DNA of 44,104 nt from Candidatus Dadabacteria bacterium CSP1-2 (lineage in GTDB: Bacteria > Desulfobacterota_D > UBA1144 > Nemesobacterales > CSP1-2). Shown here in pieces: positions 25,550 to 34,353 of this stretch (position 1 is the first letter of the stretch; each line of letters opens with the position of its first letter). Made by a program: the position numbers and the translations under genes. The notes under the pieces are model-generated. The model had not been told where the DNA came from and made no database searches. It saw only the letters and a list, made by a program, of their open reading frames with translations. The stretch is from assembly GCA_001443445.1 (NCBI GenBank), contig LDXN01000020.1:1-44104 (forward strand), given 5' to 3'.

Positions 25550-26929
25550 TTATTGTGGGTCCTTGTGTCCATACTTGGATTCCGCTATTGTTTCCTTGTA
25601 GATTAACTCGTCAAATGGTATATTCTCTAATTTACAGTTTGCTTTTACATCGTCCTCTAGGCTTATAGCATAATCACCCCCTACCCTTACCTGCCGTGTA
25701 AAATTCACTATTCTTGTAATCTCCTTCTTTAAACTTTCGTACTCATTCTTAGTTATCGCTGTTTCACCTTGTGCTCCTTTGTGTTTTTCTTTTAGCCCTT
25801 TTGCTCTTAGGTAGCTTAAGTAACCAGGTGGTAGGTGTTCTTGAAACTCAGATATTGCACCCTCACAATATGTAAATGAGTTTATTTTTGTCTTTGATCT
25901 CAATACCGATGCAATAATTGCTGCTTCAATTATATCCGGGATAACATTTTCTAACGCTTTATTTTCATAAAACTCATCATCACCTATCCTCCACTGATTT
26001 CCTGTGTATTTTTCATAAAGGGAAATTACATAAACCCTATGATTAAAAACACTATCATCAATTTCATCCACTATTGATGATGATTTTGATGATGACTCTA
26101 TGTTTTTAATAGAGTCATCATCATTTAAATAATTTGTATTAATATAAGGTGTAGTACGAGGTACTCCAGTACCTTTTACTGGAGTTACTGGAGTAGTTTC
26201 TACTGGAGTTACTGGAGTAGTTTCTACTGGAGTTGTTACTGGTGTATGTACTGGTGTAGATACCACGGTACGTACTCCAGTACTTATGTTATTAAACATC
26301 GCTGGTGTTATAATCTTTTTTGTCTGGGGGTGTACCTTTATTCCAGCCTTTTTTCTAGCTGTTAATATTTCCTTAGGTGGGAATGCCATATACACAGTTC
26401 CTAGTGGATGATTAGGGCAGGGGTCTACAAGAGCAATACTCTTTTTGGCAATGAGGCTTTTGATAGCTTTTCGTATGGTTTTATCGCTTCCTATTCCGGT
26501 AAGTCTCATAAGCCTTGAAGCTCCAAAGTGCTGAGGCACGTTTCCTTTTACAACAGTCTCTCTGTAAATCACCGAATAAACTTTAGCTTCCATCGCTGTA
26601 TGTGTGGCATCAAGGCTTATATATTCTTCACGAGGCTTCGGTTCTTTCGTGATTCTTTTATCTTCTGATTCATATACTGGAGTATCTACTCCAGTATATG
26701 CTGGAGTACTTAATCTAACTACCTCATTTGATTGTTCTTTTTCTTTTGAGAACTCTAATAGTTCGTCTTTTTTAGTTGGGAGTTTTAATAGGTTAGGGGC
26801 TCCCTTAAAATACCTCTCCCAAAGAGCATCGTCCTTCTCAGAGTTTTCCTTCGGCTCAAATTCCTTTACTGTTTCAGAGGATAGGCCTTCAATTTTTATG
26901 GTCTCAACCGGTTTTTTCTTCCTGGGCAA
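25550..26929 (-). CDS. Replication-initiator-like winged-helix protein with TPV repeats
   Basis: 459 residues from a TTG start (26929) with GGAGGGG upstream; it overlaps the parA end by 26 bases, so it is translationally coupled. A basic, charged N-terminus is followed at about 110-200 by a winged-helix-like domain (AMEAKVYSVIYRE, ASRLMRLTGIGSDKTIRKAIKSL, IALVDPCPNHPLG), as in plasmid Rep and related helix-turn-helix proteins. A low-complexity linker (about 215-260) is built from TPV/TGV repeats. The C-terminal helical domain starts VYVISLYEKYTGNQW. A replication or partition role is inferred from the parA/MerR operon. The linker DNA is an iteron-like array. Confidence 0.65.
   Translation of the reverse strand: MPRKKKPVETIKIEGLSSETVKEFEPKENSEKDDALWERYFKGAPNLLKLPTKKDELLEFSKEKEQSNEVVRLSTPAYTGVDTPVYESEDKRITKEPKPREEYISLDATHTAMEAKVYSVIYRETVVKGNVPQHFGASRLMRLTGIGSDKTIRKAIKSLIAKKSIALVDPCPNHPLGTVYMAFPPKEILTARKKAGIKVHPQTKKIITPAMFNNISTGVRTVVSTPVHTPVTTPVETTPVTPVETTPVTPVKGTGVPRTTPYINTNYLNDDDSIKNIESSSKSSSIVDEIDDSVFNHRVYVISLYEKYTGNQWRIGDDEFYENKALENVIPDIIEAAIIASVLRSKTKINSFTYCEGAISEFQEHLPPGYLSYLRAKGLKEKHKGAQGETAITKNEYESLKKEITRIVNFTRQVRVGGDYAISLEDDVKANCKLENIPFDELIYKETIAESKYGHKDPQ
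26163..26281. repeat. Iteron-like array of ACTCCAGT/ACTGGAGT inside the Rep-like gene
   Basis: Seven exact copies of an 8-bp motif in both orientations: ACTCCAGT at 26163 and 26274; ACTGGAGT at 26178, 26187, 26202, 26211 and 26226. ACTGGTGT variants lie at 26238 and 26250. In the reading frame the two orientations encode Thr-Pro-Val and Thr-Gly-Val. Spacing alternates near 9 and 15 bases. Clustering of one word in both orientations is more typical of protein-binding iterons or centromeres than of a protein linker. Confidence 0.85.
26671..26707. repeat. 30-bp palindrome of the same motif
   Basis: Arms CATATACTGGAGTA (26671-26684) and TACTCCAGTATATG (26687-26700) are perfect 14-base inverted repeats around TC, centred on two copies of the iteron word. 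A variant GCTGGAGT copy overlaps the end (26700-26707). It lies 390 bases from the main array, still inside the coding region (STPAYTGVDTPVYES). Confidence 0.9.
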
Positions 26930-27713
26930 GGAGATCCCCTCCGGATTTACTAACTTTATTCTTTTCTATGAAATCTAAAAGTATCTCTGCAACGCGTCTA
27001 TAGTCCTCGGATGCCCGTGATTGAGGTGAGTATTCGAATATCGTTTTATGGTAGCGGTTTGCCTTAGCAAGATTGGTATCAACTCTGATGGACGGGAAAA
27101 TAATAGTGTTTGTGTTTCCCCAAACTTCATGTATGGATGAGAGCACTTGATCAGAGATGGAGAGCCTGGCATCTACGAAGGTTGGTAGAATACCAAGAAT
27201 AATCGGAATTACCTCGAAGTATTTTTTGAGAAGAACAAATGTTTCTTGGACATGCGATGCGCCTGCTATAGCAAGGCTATCCATCGAGATTGGCAGGATC
27301 AGGTATCTGGTATATAAAACAGCATTTGTTTGTAGAAGTGAGAGGGAAGGAGCACAGTCTACAAAGCATATGTCATAATGGTCAATCCCTTCCATGCGCT
27401 CTGCTAGGGTCCTTTCCCTACCCATAACGGGAACGAGGTGCATTTCGGCAAGTTCTGTCTTCTTATCCGAAAATATTGAATCAATATTGGGTCTTACGTT
27501 TACAACGCATTCCTCGAATTTAACCCCTTCAATGAGAAAGTTGTATAAGGTATCCTTAGGTTTTACGTTCAGGAGTGTAGCAATGCTACCTTGGGCATCG
27601 GTGTCAATAACTAGTACCTTCTTTCCCATCTGAGCAAGGGCGGCGCTAAGGTTTAAGACTGATGTTGTTTTTCCTACCCCACCTTTTTGATTTGCTATGG
27701 TTATTTTAAACAT
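26904..27713 (-). CDS. ParA-family partition ATPase (module 2)
   Basis: 269 residues with the deviant Walker A ANQKGGVGKTT, A' VLVIDTDAQGSIA, Walker B ICFVDCAPSLS and the late GILPTFVDARL motif. It is only distantly similar to the ParA at 6914. It lies one base after the MerR-like gene, with AAAGGAG inside that gene, and overlaps the Rep-like gene. It probably partitions the element in which it lies, using either the split RHH protein (28534-30156) or the Rep-like protein as centromere-binding partner; that pairing is inferred. Confidence 0.92.
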   Translation of the reverse strand: MFKITIANQKGGVGKTTSVLNLSAALAQMGKKVLVIDTDAQGSIATLLNVKPKDTLYNFLIEGVKFEECVVNVRPNIDSIFSDKKTELAEMHLVPVMGRERTLAERMEGIDHYDICFVDCAPSLSLLQTNAVLYTRYLILPISMDSLAIAGASHVQETFVLLKKYFEVIPIILGILPTFVDARLSISDQVLSSIHEVWGNTNTIIFPSIRVDTNLAKANRYHKTIFEYSPQSRASEDYRRVAEILLDFIEKNKVSKSGGDLLAQEEKTG

Positions 27714-27714
27714 G

Positions 27715-27915
27715 CTAGCGCCCGTTCTCCTTTAAAAGTTCTTTTTTTATCTTTTGAATTAGGGCAATATCTTCTGCAGTCCAAACACGATAGTTGTTTT
27801 TTCCGTTGCGTCCAGGCTCAGGAATCTTCTCTGCACGTAGCCAGTTAAGAAGTGTCTTTTTAGAAACCCCTAGAATATCAGCTACCTCTTGGGTTTTATA
27901 GGTAAACTTCGTCAT
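27715..27915 (-). CDS. MerR-like helix-turn-helix regulator
   Basis: 66 residues from ATG 27915 (MTKFTYKTQEVADILGVS), with AAGGAAG six bases upstream. It has a winged-helix MerR-type DNA-binding domain: YKTQEVADILGVSKKTLLNW as HTH, then a wing and VWTAEDIALIQKIKKEL. There is no effector domain. Its size and place ahead of parA match small MerR-like regulators of plasmid and ICE partition operons, and it probably autoregulates. Confidence 0.88.
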   Translation of the reverse strand: MTKFTYKTQEVADILGVSKKTLLNWLRAEKIPEPGRNGKNNYRVWTAEDIALIQKIKKELLKENGR

Positions 27916-28533
27916 TAGCACTTCCTTTCCATAGTTTATTAATTTTTAGTATGTCTATCATATTTTTATACAAAGGTCAATCCTTTTTGTTAAAGTGCTT
28001 GAATGTTTAGCTCATATATGCTTCTTGCTCTATTGGTATGGTAGTTAAGACATTACTAGTGTTCGGATTGAAACCCATATTGCCAATTGTGAAGTATAGA
28101 CTATGGAATATGAGAGCTAAGAACAAAAAGAGACCATAACTGGTTTAAGACATTGTATTATTTAGCGTATGCGCCTATTGCTCACCCTTAAGTTCAAGCA
28201 CACTTATATAAGCTACTACAACAACTAAAAAATTGCCTTTTGGCCTAGAAGATTTGGTCTCAGAGGTACCAGCTTTGAGTAATCTGCTTCATAGAAGGCT
28301 TCTTAGTTAGGCTGTGTATGGTAAGACTTTGTTCACAAGTTGTTAAATTGGTTTGGTATGTACTACTTGATGATGGGATGAGTTAGTAAAGTTTGGGTGG
28401 AATATTTTGACAGGTAACGGTTTAGGTGTTCACTATTTGAAAAACAGAAACGTAGTTCCGCTATTGCAATCATTCTTAAAAAATTTAGTGGATTTATTCA
28501 ATGAATACAAGAGGGTATAGGTAACATTATTCG
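27916..28533. other. Intergenic region upstream of the MerR-parA-rep operon
   Basis: About 620 bases, AT-rich, no gene seen. It must contain the operon promoter; I could not assign one with confidence. The iteron word ACTCCAGT is not evident here, which is notable since centromeres usually lie next to parA. Confidence 0.45.
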
Positions 28534-28989
28534 TTATCTAAATTCATTGCTTATAGATAAAAATACCTCTAAAGCTCTTGCTCTATCGGGATAAAAAAGA
28601 GAAAAAACAAGATGGTATATTGCCTTCTTGAATTTATCCTTATGCATATGTTCCTCAATGTTCTCAGTCTGGGGAGAAATGGACTTAGACATCTCTGATA
28701 ATAACTCTACAGCAGGCTCAAGGCTTTGCTCTGATAAAAATACCATATTCTGACCTACCTTATATAGGTCTCTTATCACCCTTAATTCCCAATGCTTTAT
28801 TGGCTTTGACGGAGGGCGAGTGAGTTTTAAAAGAAGGGTAGGGGCAATATGAACCCACGTGGAGATAAAAGGGCTTTTTCAAGCATTTTCCTTGTCCTAG
28901 ATTCATTTTTTTGAAGCCCCTTCTTAATAAGAGAGGCGGTTAGCTTTCTTATATCTCTACCCTTAAGCCCTTCCTGTAGAAGAACCGGT
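28534..28989 (-). pseudogene. C-terminal part of RHH-type protein gene disrupted by IS481
   Basis: Downstream of the IS, the minus strand reads VLLQEGLKGRDIRKLTASLI and NESRTRKMLEKALL. A single frameshift (about 28856-28880) leads into a second frame running TWVHIAPTLLLKL, then IKHWELRVIRDLYKVGQN to the stop at 28534. Joined with the N-terminal piece at 30050-30156, this makes a protein of about 190 residues with an RHH start and a long helical C-terminus. I do not recognise the C-terminal domain. Confidence 0.65.
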
Positions 28990-30049
28990 GTGGTCTAAAC
29001 CGGGCACCTAGGTAACTATAGGACTACCAGACATCTGTAACAGAAGGAGTATACTGAGGATGCGTGGAGGTATGCTTCTATGACTCAAGAACAATATCAG
29101 CAAAAATTAGCTAATTTAAGGCTTTCTTGGTTCCATCACGTCCAAGAAGTTACTCATAACGTAGCTAAAACATGTCGCTATTATGGGATTGTTCGAAAAA
29201 CGTACTACTTCTGGTGGAACCGGTATAATATGGTTTTGAAGGGGTGAAAGATCGCTCTCGCAAGCCTCTTCACAGCCCAAGGGTTACTAAAACGGAGATC
29301 ATTGAGAAGGTTATTTATCTAAGACAACATTACTATTTCGGTCCATTAAAAATCCAGATGTATCTTTTACGGTACCATGGTATTAGAATTACTGCCTCAG
29401 CTATCCATCGAATTCTTAAGAGGCTAGGGATGAATCGTCTGCCAGCTAATCAGCGTTATCGTCCCCTCAAGGAAAGATTCAAAAGATACGAGAAACCCAT
29501 TCCTGGTCACAACATTCAAATAGATGTGAAATTCTTGGATCCGATTCCTGGATTAACACCAAAGAAATTTTATCAATACACCGCAATTGATGATTGTACT
29601 AGAATCAGGATTCTTAAGATTTACAACAGGTACAATCAAAAGAATTCTATTGAATTTGTAGATTATGTTCTAGCTAAACTTCCATTCTCTGTTCATTCAA
29701 TCCAAACTGACAATGGAACTGAGTTTGGACCACAATTTCACTGGCACATTCTGGATAAAGGGATTGAGCATAGATACATTCAACCTCGTACTCCAAGGCT
29801 AAATGGGAAAGTGGAGCGATCTCATCGAATCGACGACGAGGAGTTCTACCAGATGCTTCAAGGAATTGTCATTGATGATTCAAAGCTCTTTAATGAATAA
29901 CTAAGGGAATGGGAAAATTTCTATAATTTTCAAAGGCCACATGGGTCTCTTTCTGGTCAAACCCCTTTTGAAAGGTTGCAAGAAAAACTGAAAGAATTAT
30001 CTTTAACCGAGGTTACTCTATGATGTTACCGGTGTCTTACGAACGTACA
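28990..30049 (+). mobile_element. IS481-family insertion sequence (~1.06 kb)
   Basis: The element carries one transposase gene (29080-30023). Ends were set at TGT (28990) and the complementary ACA (30047-30049). Both ends contain a GGTAAC..ATAG core (29011-29021 and the complement of 30018-30030) at similar distance. An ACCGGTGT word occurs near each end in direct orientation (28984-28991, 30028-30035). No clear target-site duplication is visible, so the borders are accurate to perhaps ten bases. It splits an RHH gene. Confidence 0.75.
29080..30023 (+). pseudogene. IS481-family DDE transposase, inactivated
   Basis: The gene starts at ATG 29080 behind GGAGG. Frame 1 gives the N-terminal HTH (MTQEQYQQKLANLRLSWF, VAKTCRYYGI). 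A one-base deletion near 29232-29242 shifts to the main frame with the rve integrase core: IQIDVKFLDP (first Asp), QTDNGTEFGP (second Asp), then RLNGKVERSHRID with the catalytic Glu. A TAA at 29898-29900 interrupts the frame before LREWENFYNFQRPHGSL and the end TEVTL. All three catalytic residues are kept, but the two lesions should make it inactive. Confidence 0.92.
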
Positions 30050-30156
30050 GTTAAAGTCCTTACTAGAAATTCGTTTCTTGAGATACCAGTCTTTTTAGCA
30101 AGTGTATTTACAGTTTCTGCAACCTCATTTGAAACTTTAAAGGTTAAAATAGGCAT
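30050..30156 (-). pseudogene. N-terminal part of RHH-type protein gene disrupted by IS481
   Basis: The ATG at 30156 follows an excellent AGAGGAGG site and opens MPILTFKVSNEVAETVNTLA, then KKTGISRNEFLVRTLT, a ribbon-helix-helix domain (strand ILTFKVS, helix, turn, second helix). The frame runs into the IS481 right end. Its other half is 28534-28989. Before disruption it was probably a DNA-binding regulator or centromere-binding protein of the neighbouring parA module. Confidence 0.75.
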
Positions 30157-31007
30157 TTAGACCTCCTCTAAAAAGCCTTTTAAGGCTGGTATAACAGGGA
30201 TTATAATAAAACATTTGCTAAAAGGAAACGAATTACACGCACTAGTTAGTTTTATAAAGGTTTTTTGTGTGTATTAAGTTTAGATTTGGGCAACAAATGT
30301 TTTATAGGGTTCTTATGGTTGAAGTCTTAACAGTAAGTTAGCATGTGCAACTAGATAAAAGCACCTGTCGTCTAGCCTTGTGGAGACTCAGTTGCTATTT
30401 AGTCATTAAAGGTGAGCCAAATAAAAACTGACAACATGGAATCCTACCTGTTAAAGAATCGGTGTATCTTATAATAATTCGTAGTCTTATTAAACCCATC
30501 AATCAAAATTGAATAAAGATCTTTAATGTCTCATAATAAAGAATATGTTAACTAATTAGAAGAAAAGTCAATATATATAAGCAATTAATGATGTATAATG
30601 CACCATTCTGCATTCGGATTTTTCTTAACAAAATTATTATTTGCCAATATTAACGAGTAGCTTGTAGAGCCTACCCCATAAGATATGGTAATACCACATA
30701 TTTCTATACTGAAGTCTTAATAAACCCCTCTTATTCAGTGAGGTTATCACACCTAAGACGACTATTCCTAAGGTTGGATACGTTGCTTACTTACAGGACA
30801 CATAGTGTAATATCTTTGGTATCTTTCAAGAGGATCCCTCTGCTAATTAACTGCAAATAGCTTAGCAGTAAGACACAATACTAATGAAGAAGGTTGAAAG
30901 ACTTTTTATAGTCTAAGTATCTTTGAGTAGTCCTAATCAGTTTATGTGCAGAGGATAATAGTACTTTTTAGATCAAACAACTCGTCTATCTTGCCGATTT
31001 TATATAA
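30157..31007. other. Intergenic region
   Basis: About 850 bases of AT-rich sequence between the split RHH gene and the HTH gene. I see no gene, RNA or strong repeat. Confidence 0.45.
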
Positions 31008-31223
31008 TTAACCTTTAACCTTCCTTTTCTTTTCATTACTTCTTTCCTTTTTATTAAAATATTGCCTCAGTGCCTCGTCAGAAACTAGCCATTTACCTGC
31101 TACCTTTCTACCCTTAATTTTTCCCTGTCTAATATAGGCCCTTAATGTGCTGCTTGTCACATCTAGTTTCTTTGAAATTTCTTTAAGGTTGTAAAGATTC
31201 AATCCTGCAATATTTTTAGGCAT
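31008..31223 (-). CDS. Excisionase/MerR-like HTH protein
   Basis: 71 residues from ATG 31223 (MPKNIAGLNLYNLKEISKKL), chosen over an upstream start because GGAGGG lies before it and the upstream extension has no domain. The sequence YNLKEISKKLDVTSSTLRAYIRQGKIKGRKVAGKWLV is a classic excisionase-type HTH with a wing, closed by SDEALRQYF and a lysine-rich tail. Such proteins direct excision or regulate integrated elements. No integrase is visible nearby. Confidence 0.82.
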   Translation of the reverse strand: MPKNIAGLNLYNLKEISKKLDVTSSTLRAYIRQGKIKGRKVAGKWLVSDEALRQYFNKKERSNEKKRKVKG

Positions 31224-31601
31224 CTCCTTATCCCTCCATACTCGCAAAGGACATCTTCGCAAATTCACCAAAATCATCGCACTAGAATCTATAATCAAAT
31301 GCGTCTCCATATTGTTGAATTGTTAATACTGAATAAACTCCTGAAGATAATTTGGCAATAAATCGATTATTCGGTGTAGTCGCATCTGATCACGAAATAG
31401 TTAAGTCGTCGACAGCACGGTACTCAACTTTATTAGTGCTTCTGATTCATTATCTGGATTTGCGATGAAACTCTTTTGCATCTGGTAATTAACTAAGAAG
31501 CACAAATTGTAAAACTATATGAACGCATCGTGTAACGCATTCATCATCCATACCAAGCAGAAATGATTTCTTCAAATTGCTCTATAAATCTCTATTTATA
31601 C
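31224..31601. other. Intergenic region with possible relic
   Basis: About 380 bases. On the minus strand a stretch of about 50 codons (31315-31440, for example NNRFIAKLSSGVYSVLTIQ) is open except for one TGA, but no family or start is recognised. Otherwise nothing seen. Confidence 0.3.
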
Positions 31602-32117
31602 TTACTTTGCTCCGTCGTCATTATGAACAATTCGCAAATTATTACGAACCGAGATTCTATCCCTAACCTTAGCAAATACATGACTAATCATTCCTGCAAT
31701 AAAGCTTTCATTTGATGAACTAAGGTCTATTTTTATTTCAGTTATTTTCTCGGCTTTTGTTACTCTACTAGCACCATCTTGAAGATCAATCGGCGTGACA
31801 ATTATATCATCGGATTCATGCGAGCTTTCAATTGTATAATAAAACTTAACTAGATTACCCCCCTGATCTGGAGGATGCTTCCATCTGTTGCATTCAGCTA
31901 AGACAAAGCCTTCAACACCAATTCTGAAAGCAACTAGGTTCACCTCCCAACCAGCTCCCCAGCCTTCTTTTCCCACTTCCTTTTCTTCTTTCTCGTCAAA
32001 CAAGAGCTGTTCCCTTATATCTTTTAAAAGCTGTCTGGAAGCATCTTCGTATGTCCTCCAGATATCCTGGGACAACATTGCTAAATCAAATCTTCTAAGA
32101 CTGCTTTTTTTCTTCAC
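31602..32117 (-). CDS. Mrr/PD-(D/E)XK nuclease-like protein (paralog 2)
   Basis: 171 residues from a GTG start (32117), with a weak ribosome site. It is distantly paralogous to the protein at 589-1101. Shared positions are the N-terminal IWRTYEDASRQLL helix, the Trp-Glu strand (WEVNLVAFRIG), the acidic strand FVLAECNRW in the place of VLVEVRRK, and DGASRVTKAEKI in the place of GANKIAS. The usual Lys/Arg of E-x-K is Asn here, so catalysis is uncertain. It has a charged insertion (FDEKEEKEVGKEGW). Function unknown. Confidence 0.6.
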   Translation of the reverse strand: MKKKSSLRRFDLAMLSQDIWRTYEDASRQLLKDIREQLLFDEKEEKEVGKEGWGAGWEVNLVAFRIGVEGFVLAECNRWKHPPDQGGNLVKFYYTIESSHESDDIIVTPIDLQDGASRVTKAEKITEIKIDLSSSNESFIAGMISHVFAKVRDRISVRNNLRIVHNDDGAK

Positions 32118-32488
32118 TGCTATTGACCTATACTTTTAGAAATTTCATTTCTATTGTTATGTTAGTTTATCATTCTAGTGTATTTATTTATAAATAACAA
32201 GTGCTTATTTTATGTTTATCCAACTGTTACTTACCACTTTTGAAAACTTAGAGGCCATTTACCTGCGATCCTCAGCATGTTTATCACATAAAAGAATAGC
32301 TTAACTGAACTGGTAAAGCCGTTTATTATATTATTACTTTTGAATATTAGTATGATATGCTGCCCTTAAAGAGGTAAAGGTTTATAACGCAATCATGGAA
32401 GATTCTTAAGCTAGGGCAGAAGCTAAGAGAAAACATACAGAAATCACGGTGGAAGATTGTCAATTTATAGCAACAAAGAGTCATAAAG
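32118..32488. other. Intergenic region between divergent genes
   Basis: About 370 bases. No gene or repeat recognised. It must hold promoters for the divergent nuclease-like and UDG-family genes. Confidence 0.45.
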
Positions 32489-33169
32489 TTGGGAAAGTGT
32501 GGACAAGGATTATGTAACAAGAAAGCAAAAAACAGATTCATTACGTATATTGAAGAGCTTTCGAAAGTCAAGCTAAATGGCAATGCGTGCAATCATTATT
32601 CTCATGATAACCCTGTAAACACGATTAGAAGAAACAACCTATTATTGTATTTTCGACAAATGGAAAAGTTCAACTCACGAATCCTGATGGTCGGAGAAGC
32701 ACCGGGATACAGGGGATGTCGTTTGACAGGCGTTCCATTTACTAGCGAGTTCATTCTGTTAAACGGGGTAGATAGATTTGAAATTTTTGGACGCTCTAGG
32801 GGTTATATGAAAACTAATGAATTTATAGATATCTCTAAGGAATCAACCGCAACAATCATGTGGAATGCATTAGAAAGAATTAAGCGCCTTCCTTTACTGT
32901 GGAACGCCTTTCCATTTCACCCCTTTAAAAATAGATGCTTGCAATCTAATAGGACTCCGACAAATGATGAGCTGAAAATAGGTGAAAGGTATTTAAGAGG
33001 GTTGATTCAGTTATTTGATACAAAAGCAGTTGTTGCTATAGGGAATAGGGCAGAATCAACTTTAATTAATATAGGGATAAATTTTAAAAGGGTTAGACAC
33101 CCTGCAAATGGGGGCAAAATCGAATTTACTAACGGAATAGACGATATAATGGGTGATTATCAGCGATGA
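32489..33169 (+). CDS. Uracil-DNA glycosylase superfamily protein
   Basis: About 226 residues. The start is uncertain: TTG at 32489 is the only start upstream of the conserved N-terminus (RFITYIEEL...NHYSHDNPVNTIRRNNLLLYF). The core shows the UDG-superfamily motif 1, ILMVGEAPGYRGCRLTGVPF, the central WNAFPFHPFKN block, VVAIGNRAESTL, and the C-terminal VRHPANGG loop. It excises or binds uracil or other deaminated bases in DNA. It lacks the four Cys of Fe-S family 4/5 enzymes. It lies in the DNA-repair-rich part of the window. Confidence 0.85.
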   Translation: MGKCGQGLCNKKAKNRFITYIEELSKVKLNGNACNHYSHDNPVNTIRRNNLLLYFRQMEKFNSRILMVGEAPGYRGCRLTGVPFTSEFILLNGVDRFEIFGRSRGYMKTNEFIDISKESTATIMWNALERIKRLPLLWNAFPFHPFKNRCLQSNRTPTNDELKIGERYLRGLIQLFDTKAVVAIGNRAESTLINIGINFKRVRHPANGGKIEFTNGIDDIMGDYQR

Positions 33170-33320
33170 ACATAACAAACTTGACACAGAAGGAAGGCCC
33201 AAGTTGAACCTATTACGAAACTTATTTGCTATTTAATCAGGGGATCAATGATTAAGTCTACCAATAGCATAGAATGGTAGTTTTGATTAAACAATATAAA
33301 GCAAATACAATTGCTATTCA

Positions 33321-33776
33321 CTAACGCCTTTCATCAGGTAAACCAATAATACGTCTTAAGGATCTTAGCTCCTCGTTTGCTTGTGCATTTCTAAGTTTCA
33401 TGCTCTCGACTTTTTCATTTATTATTTGCATGAGCTGAGTATTTTTTGAAATAATCTCCTCAACCCTACCAGGGTCATCAGAGTTATCAGTTCTGGCATC
33501 TCTGATGGAAGTATCTAAAGGATAAAATAACTTATACTCTTGATCAGAAATAAAATTATCTAGATAGAGATAAGCCTCCTCCAGTATGCTACGTTTATCT
33601 GGGGACGTTTCTCTGAGAAGCAGCTGAGCTATAGCGTGTCTTATCACACCTTTGGGAAAGGGCAGTAGGGATTCTGGTAGGGCTGAGGGCACCAAAGTTA
33701 ATTCTTCAGCATCCTCGCGTTCAAGAACATCCCCAAAGGCTAAGACAATGTCACGAAATTCTCTACTCTCACCCAT
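33321..33776 (-). CDS. Hypothetical protein with C-terminal coiled coil
   Basis: 151 residues, acidic and soluble. The N-terminal helical part (EFRDIVLAFGDVLERED...) is followed by LPFPKGVIRHAIAQLLLRE, then DNFISDQEYKLFYPLD and a coiled coil (about 110-150, VEEIISKNTQLMQIINEKVE). No family is recognised. AGGAAG precedes the ATG closely. Good codon continuity suggests a real gene. Confidence 0.65.
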   Translation of the reverse strand: MGESREFRDIVLAFGDVLEREDAEELTLVPSALPESLLPFPKGVIRHAIAQLLLRETSPDKRSILEEAYLYLDNFISDQEYKLFYPLDTSIRDARTDNSDDPGRVEEIISKNTQLMQIINEKVESMKLRNAQANEELRSLRRIIGLPDERR

Positions 33777-33848
33777 CTTCCTAGTCTAATTATAAAACAA
33801 AAAGAGATGAACTGTATCGCTAAATATTATTTATCTTAAAATCCCACT

Positions 33849-34299
33849 CTATGCTGGTTCTTCATCGCCTGTAGTAGAAACGTGATCAGGGATAATTCTG
33901 GCAATAACTCTTTGCTCACCGGGAGTGCGGTGTGGATATTTATCTACGCCTAGATATTTCTTGGCTAGGCTATCAATACGTTTATCTGCACCCTTGTGTG
34001 TAATTTCTACAACGCGGCCGCGGATCTTAACCTGTTGGTAAGGGTTTTCTGCGTTCACTATGGTTAGTGCAATCCTGTGATCCCTTCGCATGTTATTGGT
34101 TTTAGCCCGTCCCTCTGCAGTATTAATAATAAGGTGATTTCTATCTGAATCAATCCAAATAATCTATTTCCATTTCTCGCGCACTGCGCTCGAAATACTG
34201 CACTTACCTGAGGTGAGCCATCTGGCATAAGCGTCGCGATCGAGGCAAAATTCTTTCCTTCTTTAGTTAACCTTTTGACAGCCTAGTTAATTCTGCCAT
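33849..34299 (-). pseudogene. PPOX-class (pyridoxamine 5'-phosphate oxidase-like) protein, broken
   Basis: The C-terminal two thirds match PPOX-class oxidoreductases: HLIINTAEGRAKTNNMRRDH, RIALTIVNAENPYQQVKIRG, RVVEITHKGAD and AKKYLGVDKYPHRTPGEQRV. The N-terminus lies upstream in other frames: ATG 34299 with GGAGG, MAELTRLSKG, then NFASIATLMPDGSPQVSAVF. A messy segment at 34160-34190 and an early TAA separate the parts, so at least two lesions are present. These proteins bind FMN or F420 at a split barrel. Confidence 0.85.
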
Positions 34300-34353
34300 G
34301 TCGTCCTCCTCACTTACTTAGCAATAGACTATCACAGGTTAAGGTCAATTAAG

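Noticed and set aside
26163-26281. The repeat array as a CRISPR array.
   Set aside because: Repeat words are only 8 bp, occur in both orientations, lie in an open reading frame and have spacers of only one to seven bases in most places.
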